NCBI GenBank assembly: GCA_036521875.1
Contig: DATDGX010000208.1
Location: 1 to 12,914, forward strand
Source: DATDGX01 sp036521875
GTDB lineage: Bacteria > Desulfobacterota > Binatia > Binatales > Binataceae
Length of the DNA: 12,914 nt
Reading direction: 5' to 3'
Numbering within the stretch: position 1 is the first letter of the stretch; each line of letters opens with the position of its first letter. The position numbers and the translations under genes are program-made. Of the stretch, positions 1 to 7,915 are shown piece after piece. Under the pieces are notes generated by a model that saw only the letters and a program-made list of their open reading frames with translations, did no database searches and was not told the origin of the DNA.

Positions 1-1763
1 GACGCGTTGGATGCCCGCTGCAGGACCTGGAGCTTGTCTTTGAGCCGAGTCACCTGGTCGGTTTCCTGCGTCTTCTTGAGCGCGTCGCTGTACTCGTTGC
101 TGGCTTGCCGGAGCTGCCCGGTCTTGCGGTATGCGTCGCCGAGATGTTCGGTGATGGTCGGATCGTTGCCGGTCAGATTAACCGCCTTCTCGAGTTGCTC
201 GACTGCCTGTTTGTAGTCGCCCTTCTGATAGTAAACCCAGCCCAGGCTGTCGACGTAGAAGCCGTCCTCGGGCTCGATTTTGAGCGCGCGCTGGATGAGC
301 TTCTCGGCCTCGTCGAGGTTGGTGCCCTGCTCGGCGTAGGTGTAGCCGAGATAGTTGAGCGCCTGCGCGTTGGACGGATTGATGTCGATCGCTTTCTTCA
401 TCTCGGCTTCGCCCGCGGCCTTCTGCTTGTTCTGGTCGAGCAGCGCGCCGAGCGTGAAGTGGAACTTGTCGTTCTTGGGCTCCGCCGCGACCATCTTCTG
501 CGCGATTCCGATCGCGGTCGGGAAATCTTTTTTCTCCTGGTAGACGCCGACCATGAAGCCCATGATTTCAGTGTCGTTGGGCTTCCTGGCGAGCGCCGCG
601 CCGAGCGCTCCGAGCGCCTGATCGTACTTGTTGTCTTTGTCGTAGATGTAAGCGAGCTGGAGGCGCGACTCGACGTACTGGTCGCTGTCCGCCGGAATCT
701 TGTTGTACTCGGAAATAGCGTGGTCGTTCTCGTTGAGCTCGGTGTACGCGGTGCCGAGGTAGTAGTGGACGCGGTAGTTGTCGGGCTCGGCGCCGAGCAC
801 CAGGTTGAACTCAGTCGCGGCCTCGTCGTAGTCGCCGCGCTCCAGGTACACGATTCCTATTTTGGTGCGGGTGTCGGTCGGATTGGTCTCGACCTGTTCG
901 AGCCGCTTCAGCTCGCCGAGCGCCTGGTCGTAGTTCTTCTGGCCGACGTAGAGTTCGGCCAGCCGTTTGCGCACCAGTTCATTGTTTGGATTTATCTTTA
1001 CGATTTTCTGGTAGTACGAGATCGCTTCCTGCGGCTTGTTCTGCATTTCGCGCAGCAGGGCGAGATCGAGCAGCACCAGTTCCGACTGCGGATTCAGCTC
1101 GAGCGCCTTCTGGTAATATTTCTCGGCTTCGGGATAGTTCTTGGCCGCGACCATCACGCGGCCCGCGTAGTAGTAGCCGAAGAACGAGTTGGGCTCGAGC
1201 GCGATCAGCTTCTGGAAGGTTTGCTCCGCCGCGGTGAAATCGCCCTTCTTCGCGTAGAGCGTGCCCAGGTAGAGATAGGCCTCCTGGCTCTTGGGGTTGA
1301 TCCGCAGGACGTCCTGGTAGTCCTTCTCGGCAGTCGCTTCGTCGCCCAGCGCGGTACTGATTCCGGCGGCAAGCAGGCGGGCGTCGGGCGAGTCGGGATT
1401 GACGGCCAGCGCGTGATTGACCTGCTCGAGCGCTTCCTTCAACTTGCCGTCGCGCACATACAAGGTCGCGAGCCTGACGCGCAGCGCGGCGTTGCCGGGG
1501 TCGTACTGAACCGCGTCGGCGTAATCGCGCATCGCCTCTTCGCGATCGCCTTCGTTGGTGGCGACTTCGGCCTTCAGGAAGGCGGCCATCGCTTTCGCGT
1601 CGGAAGGAATCTCAACCGCCGGCGCGCCGCCAAACGGATTATCCGGTCCGGCACTGACGGTGCGCACCGGCTCGGACCCGCCGTTTACGGTGCGGGCGCA
1701 TGCGGGCAAGGCAACTGCCACAGCGGCGAGCATTGTCAGCCCGCATTTCGCGATCAATTTCAT
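1..1763 (-). CDS. TPR-repeat lipoprotein, 3' end cut by window edge
   Basis: The frame is open from an ATG at 1763 to the window edge, giving 587 complete codons without a stop. The protein starts MKLIAKCGLTMLAAVAVALP followed by A-C: a basic n-region, hydrophobic core and lipobox L19-P20-A21-C22, so it is probably exported and lipidated (Pro at -2 is less usual). From about residue 57 to the edge it is a continuous series of 34-residue tetratricopeptide repeats with the usual pattern (for example AYLYLGTLYAKKGDF, then A-x-x-x-F at the second helix). A late repeat carries YVDSLGWVYYQKGDY, common in large periplasmic or outer-membrane-anchored TPR proteins of proteobacteria. TPR arrays are protein-binding scaffolds, often in envelope or polysaccharide export systems; no catalytic domain is visible. 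The start is the only one that supplies the signal peptide. The Shine-Dalgarno is weak. The partner is unknown and the C-terminus lies outside the window. Confidence 0.9.
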   Translation of the reverse strand, partial: MKLIAKCGLTMLAAVAVALPACARTVNGGSEPVRTVSAGPDNPFGGAPAVEIPSDAKAMAAFLKAEVATNEGDREEAMRDYADAVQYDPGNAALRVRLATLYVRDGKLKEALEQVNHALAVNPDSPDARLLAAGISTALGDEATAEKDYQDVLRINPKSQEAYLYLGTLYAKKGDFTAAEQTFQKLIALEPNSFFGYYYAGRVMVAAKNYPEAEKYYQKALELNPQSELVLLDLALLREMQNKPQEAISYYQKIVKINPNNELVRKRLAELYVGQKNYDQALGELKRLEQVETNPTDTRTKIGIVYLERGDYDEAATEFNLVLGAEPDNYRVHYYLGTAYTELNENDHAISEYNKIPADSDQYVESRLQLAYIYDKDNKYDQALGALGAALARKPNDTEIMGFMVGVYQEKKDFPTAIGIAQKMVAAEPKNDKFHFTLGALLDQNKQKAAGEAEMKKAIDINPSNAQALNYLGYTYAEQGTNLDEAEKLIQRALKIEPEDGFYVDSLGWVYYQKGDYKQAVEQLEKAVNLTGNDPTITEHLGDAYRKTGQLRQASNEYSDALKKTQETDQVTRLKDKLQVLQRASNA

Positions 1764-2068
1764 CGGTGAATGGAAACTTCGGGAGCGACTCCAGCTTACA
1801 GCTAACACCACTAGTTTGGGACCGTCAACGGAACAATCAGATATGAACCGTCCCCTGCTCTTCCATTATAAGGTTTTCGCCTCGGGAAGCGACCACGCAA
1901 TCTACTGGGTGGCGGAAAAATTTTCGCGCGCTTGCCACGCCGGGCCGGCTCGGTTAGAGCGTGAGGCCGGAGTTCTATCGAGTTTTGCCGCGACCCCCTG
2001 CAGACGTACCGCGCGAAGCCATCTCTCGCGACGCCTTGTCAGCTGATCAATACGCCGAACGGCCGTCG
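1764..2068. other. divergent intergenic region between TPR gene and permease
   Basis: These 305 bp separate the two divergent starts (197 bp if the permease begins at the GTG at 1961). The stretch 1801-1880 is more A+T-rich than its surroundings and holds the TATAAT noted separately and the GGGAC/GTCCC inverted repeat. I see no convincing -35/-10 pair for the permease (TTGGGA at 1816-1821 with GATATG at 1840-1845 is the best, and poor), and no RNA gene. Confidence 0.5.
1865..1870 (-). promoter_or_regulatory. candidate -10 box (TATAAT) for the TPR gene
   Basis: Read on the minus strand, 1870-1865 is a perfect TATAAT in otherwise GC-rich DNA. It lies about 100 bp upstream of the ATG at 1763. 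No good -35 box sits 16-18 bp further upstream (the best 17-bp-spaced hexamer is GTCGCT), so an activator-dependent promoter or a chance match is possible. Just downstream in the transcript, GGGAC at 1818-1822 and GTCCC at 1850-1854 form a 5-bp inverted repeat with a 27-nt interval that could fold in the leader. Transcription start is inferred only. Confidence 0.4.
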
Positions 2069-3388
2069 ATGGGTACAGGCCGCCGGCTGGCGCTGCTCCC
2101 GTTGGTCTGCGTCATGTACCTGGTCGTCAGCGGCGGCGCCTACGGCCTGGAGGACGCAGTGCGGATGGCCGGGCCGCGCCTCACGATACTGCTCTGCCTG
2201 ATCGTCCCGCTGACGCTTAGTCTCCCGAGCGCTCTGATGGCCTCCGAGCTGACCGCATTGATGCCGGTGGAGGGCGGTTTCTACTTCTGGGTCAAGGAGG
2301 CGCTCGGCCCGTTCGCGGGCTTCACCGAAGCCTACCTGACGATCCTCTATACCGCTGTCGACATGGCCATTTACCCGGTGCTGTTCGCGGGCTACCTGGC
2401 GTTCCTGGTGCCGCTTGGGCCGGTGGCGCAAATCGCGATCGGCGTCGCGCTGGTGTGGCTCTCGGGGCTGATGAACTTTCTCGGCGTAAAGCCGGTCGGC
2501 AACGCCTCGATCGTTCTCGCGGCAGTATTGCTCGCGCCCTTCGCGGCGTTGGTGATAGTCGGATTCCCGAAGCTCATCCACTTCGCGATGCCAGCGCAGG
2601 CGTTGTTCGGCGTCAACCCGTGGGCCGCCTTGGCGGGGGGCCTGACGGTGGTCATCTGGAATTTCGGCGGATGGGAAAACCTGAGCGTCGTGTCCGCCGA
2701 GATCGAAAATCCGCGCCGCAATTATCTGCGCGCGATCGCGATCGCACTGCCGCTGATCGTGCTCGGATACCTGCTGCCGCTGGCGGTGTCAGTCTCGGGC
2801 GCGACTGGCAGCTCGGACTGGCAAATGGGATGGTTCTCGCATGAGGGTTACCGCCTGGGCGGTCCGTTGCTCGGCGCGGCGCTCGCAATCGGCGGCTCGG
2901 TGATGTCGTTCGCGGTGTTCGAGGCCGCGATGCTGTGGGTGTCGCGGATGCCGTACGTGCTGGCGCGCGAGGGCTACCTGCCCCGGCCACTCACCGAAAT
3001 ATGGACCTCGCACGCGACGCCGGGAAAATCGATCCTGCTGTGCTGCGTGGTATTCACTCTACTGGTGCCGGTCGGCTTCGTCGCGCTGGTGGTGCTCGAC
3101 GTATTCTTCTACATGGCGGCGCTCGCGCTCGAGATGGCGGCGCTGATAAGGCTCCGCCGGCTCAGGCCTGGGCGCGAGGGCCTGTTCGTGATCGGCGGCG
3201 GAAGGCTCGGACTATATTTGATGGCCGCGCTGCCGCTCATCACCTGGACAGCGACCTTTGGGCTTGCGGTTTCGGCGGGCGGCGGCAAGAGCGATTTCAT
3301 TCTCGCGATAGTGCTCGCGATCGGGGTGTGGCCTGCCTATGCGATCGCGCGCCGCCGCTACGGCGGCCCAGTACCAGCATCGGCGTGA
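2069..3388 (+). CDS. APC-superfamily permease, PUT/LAT-like (amino acid or polyamine transporter)
   Basis: Predicted inner-membrane secondary transporter of 439 residues with about 12 hydrophobic segments, the usual size for the amino acid-polyamine-organocation superfamily (AA_permease_2 type). The TM1 break carries SGGAYGLEDA (21-30), the unwound substrate-binding element; its G-G-x-x-G-x-E-D form closely matches the GGPFGVED of plant polyamine uptake transporters. Further matches are the ELTALMPVEGGFYFWV block (60-74), D98 with the following YPVLFAGYL, NFGGWENLSVVSAE-E-NP (198-215) in TM6, and SRMPYVLAREGYLP (292-305). The family co-transports amino acids or polyamines with H+; the actual substrate is not shown. 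An in-frame GTG at 1961 would add 36 hydrophilic residues; I prefer the ATG at 2069 because it places TM1 a few residues in, but neither start has a good Shine-Dalgarno. It is monocistronic and ends 19 bp from a convergent gene. Confidence 0.88.
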   Translation: MGTGRRLALLPLVCVMYLVVSGGAYGLEDAVRMAGPRLTILLCLIVPLTLSLPSALMASELTALMPVEGGFYFWVKEALGPFAGFTEAYLTILYTAVDMAIYPVLFAGYLAFLVPLGPVAQIAIGVALVWLSGLMNFLGVKPVGNASIVLAAVLLAPFAALVIVGFPKLIHFAMPAQALFGVNPWAALAGGLTVVIWNFGGWENLSVVSAEIENPRRNYLRAIAIALPLIVLGYLLPLAVSVSGATGSSDWQMGWFSHEGYRLGGPLLGAALAIGGSVMSFAVFEAAMLWVSRMPYVLAREGYLPRPLTEIWTSHATPGKSILLCCVVFTLLVPVGFVALVVLDVFFYMAALALEMAALIRLRRLRPGREGLFVIGGGRLGLYLMAALPLITWTATFGLAVSAGGGKSDFILAIVLAIGVWPAYAIARRRYGGPVPASA

Positions 3389-3416
3389 TTTCAATTCCGC
3401 CGCGCCATTAGCGCGG
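3389..3416. terminator. hairpin at convergent permease/glycosyltransferase junction
   Basis: CCGCGC at 3400-3405 and GCGCGG at 3411-3416 form a perfect 6-bp stem with a 5-nt loop, across the TAA of the minus-strand glycosyltransferase and just after the permease TGA. It could slow polymerase from either side, but no T-run follows on either strand, so it is not a typical intrinsic terminator. Confidence 0.25.
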
Positions 3417-5237
3417 GCCCATCCGGAACAGAACTAGCGAGCTGTTCTGCACTACGGGCGTGAGCAAGAATCTCCCGCCGAGCTCGCCGACTTCCGCCTT
3501 GAGCAGATCCGCGTAGTCAGGAGTTTCCGGCGCGCCGAGCAACAGATACACCCGCTGCTTTGCGCCGATTGTGGCCGCGAGCGAATCGACCGTGGCTGGC
3601 GTGAAGTCGTTACCATCGAAAACCACCGGCGAGATCGGGCCACGAAATCCCATGTCGCGCTTCGCGTACAGGCGATGCAGATGGTAGTCGGTGAAATGCT
3701 CGTTCGGATCTAATGAGTTGAGACCGACGAATTTTCGGCCAGGCACATACAGTTCCAGGAACTGCAGCGAGAGGTTGCTGACGACAGTCGCATCGGGCTC
3801 GATCCGCGCGCCAGCCTCGGCCAGCGCCGGCACCATTCGGGAAGGCGCGGGAGTTGCCGCGAGGCGAAGCAAGACCTCCGCGCCGGCGGATAAGACAAGC
3901 ATCAGATCGAGCACGAATATCCCTACCGCGGCGGCGCGCTTCAGAGGCTCGCCGTGCGTGGCGACTGTCAACGCCTGCAATGCCCATCGATTTCCCGCGA
4001 TCACGCCATAGCCAGCGCCGACGAAAATCACGAACGCGGCCGGCAGGACGAACGCGACCTCGGTGAATACGTAAAAGAAATAGATGGCGACTTCCGCGGC
4101 GAGAAATCCGAGTCCGAACCACAGCACCCGCCTGGCCTCGCGCCAGCCCGGCTCGCGCAACGCCAGCACGATGCCGATCGCGGCGAACGCCGCCGCCGCG
4201 AAGGGGTACAGGAAGTAGCGCGGATCGCCCTGGTCACCGAGCATCCCGTCCAGGCCGGTCAGCGCGGTCAGATAGATGCTCACGTTGCCGTGCGGATTGC
4301 GCGGCATCGTGGGGCCAAATAAATAGGCGAAATTGAAGGTGTGACGGAATGAGCCGTAGACCTCGGGTACCCAGAACGCGTAGCCGCTCGTGAGCACGGT
4401 GCCGAAGGTCACCACGTTCTCGCGCATCAGGAGCAGCACCGGAACGGCAAACGCGGCGCCGAACACCGCCAGCGCCAGTGCGCCGCGGCGCTGAACTGCC
4501 GCGCCCACGGGCCAGGTCGCAAGCATCGCGGCGGCGACTCCGGCCAGCATCGCGGCGTTGGTCGGACGAATCATCGCGGTGAAACCGGCGAGCAGGCCGA
4601 AAGCGGCCCACGCCGCAATCAGGCGTGACGACCTTGATCGCGAACCTGATGCGTAAGCGCGCTCCACTTCAGTCAGGTCACGTTCCGCAGGCACCGTGCG
4701 TGCGAGCGCCAGCGCGGCAAGCAAAGTCACCGCCAGAGTTGGAACGTCGCTTAGCACCAGCGTCGAGTAAGTCAGGAAAATCGGCGAGGTGGCGAGGATG
4801 AGCGCCGCGACAATTGCGCTCGCGCGTCCGAACAGGCGCAACGTCAACAAGTAGAGCGCCACAATCGCGAGCAGGCCAAACGCGATCGTAACGCAATACA
4901 GCCGCGCGACCTCGCGGCCGGTAACGAGATATCCGGCCGCCAGAATCAGCGGGTATCCTTCCGTGTAGCGCGACGGGTAAGAATAGCCCCCGAAATGGAG
5001 TACCGGGCCGAGACCATGATCGAGATTCACCGCCGCGGCGACATACTCCAGCCCGTCCGGCCACGGCATCAGCTCGACGCCGCGGCGCGCGCCACTGCGA
5101 GCCATCAACAGAAGCGCGAGCAGCAGAGGTGCTATCAGCAGGGTAGCATCGACGATGCCAAATCGATTCGCTGCGAGGTCGTCGAGCGAAGACGCGCGCG
5201 GCGCGGGAGAGCGGCGAGGTGACGACGACCGGCTCAT
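3408..5237 (-). CDS. GT-C membrane glycosyltransferase (PMT/GT39-like), copy 1
   Basis: A 609-residue polytopic protein with an N-terminal TM at about 30-46, then a first loop with WPDGLEY (59-65) and the tract SRYTEGYP. This is the usual GT-C layout, in which an acidic residue in the first periplasmic loop is catalytic; D61 is the candidate. About ten hydrophobic segments follow, and the last ~150 residues are a soluble C-terminal region. Such enzymes move a sugar from a polyprenyl-phosphate carrier to a protein, lipid or glycan on the periplasmic side. Donor and acceptor cannot be read from sequence. The frame is open upstream to 5366, but those 43 extra residues are Arg/Cys/Ala-rich, lack hydrophobic character and run into the opposing gene, so the ATG at 5237 is chosen; its Shine-Dalgarno is weak. 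It is divergent from, and overlaps by 19 bp, the second GT-C gene. Confidence 0.82.
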   Translation of the reverse strand: MSRSSSPRRSPAPRASSLDDLAANRFGIVDATLLIAPLLLALLLMARSGARRGVELMPWPDGLEYVAAAVNLDHGLGPVLHFGGYSYPSRYTEGYPLILAAGYLVTGREVARLYCVTIAFGLLAIVALYLLTLRLFGRASAIVAALILATSPIFLTYSTLVLSDVPTLAVTLLAALALARTVPAERDLTEVERAYASGSRSRSSRLIAAWAAFGLLAGFTAMIRPTNAAMLAGVAAAMLATWPVGAAVQRRGALALAVFGAAFAVPVLLLMRENVVTFGTVLTSGYAFWVPEVYGSFRHTFNFAYLFGPTMPRNPHGNVSIYLTALTGLDGMLGDQGDPRYFLYPFAAAAFAAIGIVLALREPGWREARRVLWFGLGFLAAEVAIYFFYVFTEVAFVLPAAFVIFVGAGYGVIAGNRWALQALTVATHGEPLKRAAAVGIFVLDLMLVLSAGAEVLLRLAATPAPSRMVPALAEAGARIEPDATVVSNLSLQFLELYVPGRKFVGLNSLDPNEHFTDYHLHRLYAKRDMGFRGPISPVVFDGNDFTPATVDSLAATIGAKQRVYLLLGAPETPDYADLLKAEVGELGGRFLLTPVVQNSSLVLFRMGPR

Positions 5238-6853
5238 CGCGGCGCGCTCGCGCGGCCACCCGCCCCGGCGCGGCTCCACCTGCCGACGCCGCGCTCGGAG
5301 ACGATGCGGCGCGCATCGGCGGGTGGCTGCTGATCGTGCTCGCGCTCCCGCGCATCGTGCGCACAATGTATCCCGCGGTGTGGGTCGAGGACGATTTCTA
5401 CCTCGAGAGTGCGTACCTGGTCAGCGTCGGGATGCGCCCGTACCTGGATTTCGTTCATCCGCATATGCCGGCGCTCGAATGGGTGGCGGCAGGGTACATC
5501 AGGATGGTGGGCGCGAGCCATCTGTCGCTCGAGGTCCTCAACGAGGCCGCGATCTACGTGACCAGCCTGCTCACCTATTCGCTCGCGAGGCGCGTGGCGG
5601 GGCGGCCCGCCGCAATGCTCGGCGCGATTCTATACGCTTACAGTTCACTAGTCTTTCGCTACCACGTGTATGAGCGCGAATGCTTCGAAGCGCCGCTGAT
5701 CGTGATGGCGGCGATCGCGGCGCTTCGCGAGGATTTGCCAGCCACTGGGCAGGGCGTGCGAATCGCCGTCGCCAGCGCGCTCGCCTGTGCAGTGAAGCTG
5801 ACCGCGGCGATCCCGTGCGCAGTCGCGCTTGCGTACCTGGCGATCGCGGGGCATCGATGGCTCCGTGCTTTTGCGAGCGGGCTCGCGATCGTGGCGGCGC
5901 TCGCCGTGTTCAGCGCGTTCTGCTACTGGCGCTACGGATTCGAATTTATCTTCCAGATCTTCCTGTTCCATTTACTCAAGGGGCGCGAAATCACCGAGAA
6001 TCTGGTGACGATTCCCGCGCACATTTTCGACGTGATGGTGCCGCTGCTGATTCTCGGAATGATTGCGATCGCGAGCGGGCGCGTGCGCGGCCGTGGGATG
6101 GGGCTGGTGCTGGCGACGGCCGCGGCGGATTACGCGTTCTTCGGATTCCTCAGTCCGACCGCGTGGGCACACAACTACCTGGAGGTGCTCCCGTTCGTCG
6201 CGATCGTCGCGGGGGTAGGGCTTCGCTACCTGATGGACGCGGCGCGCGAGGTCTTCACGGCGCCGGAGCGGGGACGCGCCGCCTGGATTCGCCTGATTGG
6301 CGGTGCGGTGCTCACGGCGGGTTTGTTCTTCTGGCTCACGCCGAATGAGAACTGGCTTCATGGCGCCGTCTATGGGTTCGGCTTCGTGCCGCGCGAGGAA
6401 ATCGCGCAGATTGCGGACGCGCTCAAGTCCGCAAGCGCGCCGGCCGAGGAGGTTATTGCGCCGTCGTTCATCGCCTTCGAGGCAAATCGGCGCGAGCTCA
6501 TCCGCTTCCCGGAGACTTACGGCGTCTATCGCGAGGCGCGCGCCGAGTATGAGAAAGACGGTTTTCGCGCGGCGCGTGCGCATCTCGGGCGCGCCGACTT
6601 TTGGGCGCTGATCGACGAAACCGATCACTACTGGACCGATCTGATGAAACAGGCGATAAGCGCGGGACGCGTTAACGCGGTGGTGCCGGACTCACCCCTG
6701 CAGCTATCGGGATCCGTCCTGCTAAGCCCCGAGTTTCTCGTTCAGAACGGATTTCGCCCCACGATGCGCACCGATCACTTCACGATCTGGCAGCGTATCG
6801 CGCCTGCACCAGCGCCGTCAGGTGAAAACCCAACGCCGCCGCCATCGAGATAG
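5219..6853 (+). CDS. GT-C membrane glycosyltransferase (PMT/GT39-like), copy 2
   Basis: A 544-residue integral membrane protein. After a hydrophilic N-tail, TM1 starts near residue 34 and is followed by VWVEDDFYLESAYL (54-67). The E57-D58-D59 cluster is the acidic first-loop motif expected for a GT-C/GT39-type transferase. Next come MRPYLDFVHPHMPALEW and roughly nine more TM segments, then a C-terminal soluble region from about residue 395 ending in a Pro-rich tail. The presumed role is lipid-linked sugar transfer at the periplasmic face; substrates are unknown. The GTG at 5219 is favoured because GGGAGAG at 5205-5211 precedes it by 7 bp and no other start lies before TM1. It shares architecture with the neighbouring minus-strand gene, so the two may act in one glycosylation pathway. 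It ends 11 bp from the convergent Nudix gene. Confidence 0.82.
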   Translation: MTTTGSSRRARAATRPGAAPPADAALGDDAARIGGWLLIVLALPRIVRTMYPAVWVEDDFYLESAYLVSVGMRPYLDFVHPHMPALEWVAAGYIRMVGASHLSLEVLNEAAIYVTSLLTYSLARRVAGRPAAMLGAILYAYSSLVFRYHVYERECFEAPLIVMAAIAALREDLPATGQGVRIAVASALACAVKLTAAIPCAVALAYLAIAGHRWLRAFASGLAIVAALAVFSAFCYWRYGFEFIFQIFLFHLLKGREITENLVTIPAHIFDVMVPLLILGMIAIASGRVRGRGMGLVLATAAADYAFFGFLSPTAWAHNYLEVLPFVAIVAGVGLRYLMDAAREVFTAPERGRAAWIRLIGGAVLTAGLFFWLTPNENWLHGAVYGFGFVPREEIAQIADALKSASAPAEEVIAPSFIAFEANRRELIRFPETYGVYREARAEYEKDGFRAARAHLGRADFWALIDETDHYWTDLMKQAISAGRVNAVVPDSPLQLSGSVLLSPEFLVQNGFRPTMRTDHFTIWQRIAPAPAPSGENPTPPPSR

Positions 6854-6864
6854 AAACGCGAGAG

Positions 6865-7434
6865 TCAGGAGCGTCGGAGACGGGGCCGAGGCGGATTGTA
6901 GAGATGATAGAACGAGAACGCAGCGATCACGAGCGCATGCGTGATCTTCCCCGACGCGATAAGTTCCTTGATTTTCGCCGCCGGGACCAGCACCACTTCG
7001 GTTTCCTCGGCGCCGTGCAGAATGGGTTTGCCGACCTGCCGCACGTTGCGCGCGAGGAACGAGTAGCAGAAGTTCGGCTGGATCGCGGGATTCGGATGCA
7101 CGCGGCCGAGCTTGACGAGTTCGGCGGCGTCGTAGCCGGTCTCTTCGATCATCTCGCGCCGCGCCGCCGCCATCGGGGAAGCATCTTCGGGGTCAATCAT
7201 GCCGCCGGGAATCTCGAGCGTGAAGCTCGAGATGCCGTGCCGGAACTGACGCACCATCACGATTTTGCGATCGCGCGTGAGCGGGATGACGTTCACCCAG
7301 TTGGGCGCGTCGAGGATGAAGAAGTCGCGCTCGCCGCGACCGGGATGGCCCGAGCGCCGGCGATGGAGGTCGAAGATCGGAGTGCGGTAGACCGCGTCGC
7401 TATGGAGCGTGTTCCACTTGCGGATTTTCACCAC
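6865..7434 (-). CDS. Nudix hydrolase, ADP-ribose pyrophosphatase type
   Basis: Residues 77-101 (GGMIDPEDASP...REMIEETGY) are the Nudix box; the REMIEETG part (93-100) provides the Mg2+-binding glutamates. The first half has one more residue than the canonical G-x5-E-x7 spacing, and D84 sits at the E position. An upstream VNVIPLTRDRKIVMVRQFRHG strand and the following HPNPAIQPN loop fit the ADP-ribose/NDP-sugar pyrophosphatase branch, which splits ADP-ribose to AMP and ribose-5-phosphate. Size (189 aa) is normal. The frame is open to 7566, but a start there would overlap the upstream gene by 112 bp and give an Arg-rich tail. A GTG at 7434 (or 7431) with GAGG immediately before it leaves 20 bp to the upstream stop and is preferred. 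It is the last gene of a five-gene minus-strand run. The exact substrate is uncertain. Confidence 0.88.
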   Translation of the reverse strand: MVKIRKWNTLHSDAVYRTPIFDLHRRRSGHPGRGERDFFILDAPNWVNVIPLTRDRKIVMVRQFRHGISSFTLEIPGGMIDPEDASPMAAARREMIEETGYDAAELVKLGRVHPNPAIQPNFCYSFLARNVRQVGKPILHGAEETEVVLVPAAKIKELIASGKITHALVIAAFSFYHLYNPPRPRLRRS

Positions 7435-7454
7435 CTCGGCGCCGCTCGAACAGT

Positions 7455-7883
7455 TCAGAATAGGCGCCGGTATTCGATTGCCGGGCAGCGATCCATCACC
7501 ACGGTAAGCCCGGCGCTTTCCGCGCGGCGCGCCGCCTCGACGTCGATAACGCCGAGCTGGCACCACAGCACGCGCGCGCCTATCGCGATCGCGTCAGTGG
7601 CAATTTGCGCCACGTGCTCGGAGCGGCGAAATACGTCAACGATTTCGACCGGGTCGGGAATCGACGCGAGGTCGGGGTAGCATCGCTCGCCAAGCTGGCC
7701 CTTGAGCGCGTCCGGCGCGAGCACCGGATTGACCGGAATCACGCGGAAGCCGTGGCTCTTGAGGAGCTTGGCGATCTGCAGGCTGTCACGCGCGGGCGCG
7801 TCTGAGCATCCGACCACGGCGACGGTGACTGGCGTCGAGAGAATCGCGCGAATCGTGGCGTCGGGCGGATTTTCAAATTTCAT
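7455..7883 (-). CDS. CoA-binding domain protein (YccU-like)
   Basis: A 142-residue protein that is a single Rossmann-type CoA_binding_2 domain. The glycine-containing first strand-loop is VAVVGCSD (21-28), the second strand ends VIPVNP (48-53), and the family hallmarks FRRSEHV (85-91), VLWCQLGV (105-112) and MDRCP (130-134) are all present. Members bind CoA or nucleotides; the cellular role of stand-alone copies is not established. The ATG at 7883 is chosen because GGAGG lies 7 bp upstream, giving a normal-length protein. The open frame continues to 7985, but that extension overlaps the phosphatase gene and has no family match. Gaps are 32 bp to the upstream phosphatase stop and 20 bp to the downstream Nudix start, consistent with one transcript. 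Confidence 0.9.
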   Translation of the reverse strand: MKFENPPDATIRAILSTPVTVAVVGCSDAPARDSLQIAKLLKSHGFRVIPVNPVLAPDALKGQLGERCYPDLASIPDPVEIVDVFRRSEHVAQIATDAIAIGARVLWCQLGVIDVEAARRAESAGLTVVMDRCPAIEYRRLF

Positions 7884-7915
7884 CGGAGTGCCTCCATCGG
7901 AAAAGTTGGGGCACC

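Noticed and set aside
105..1769. A 554-codon plus-strand open frame over the TPR gene
   Set aside because: It is the antisense shadow of the TPR lipoprotein: the product is a Val/Leu/Glu/Arg-rich sequence without domains, while the opposite strand gives a clean signal peptide and TPR repeats. High-GC codon bias removes stops on the other strand.
5238..5366. Longer N-terminus for the minus-strand glycosyltransferase
   Set aside because: The extra 43 residues are Arg/Cys/Ala-rich, non-hydrophobic and lie wholly inside the opposing gene; a good ATG precedes TM1 at 5237.
6854..6864. Bidirectional terminator between the second glycosyltransferase and the Nudix gene
   Set aside because: The 11-bp gap has no inverted repeat or T-run that I can see.
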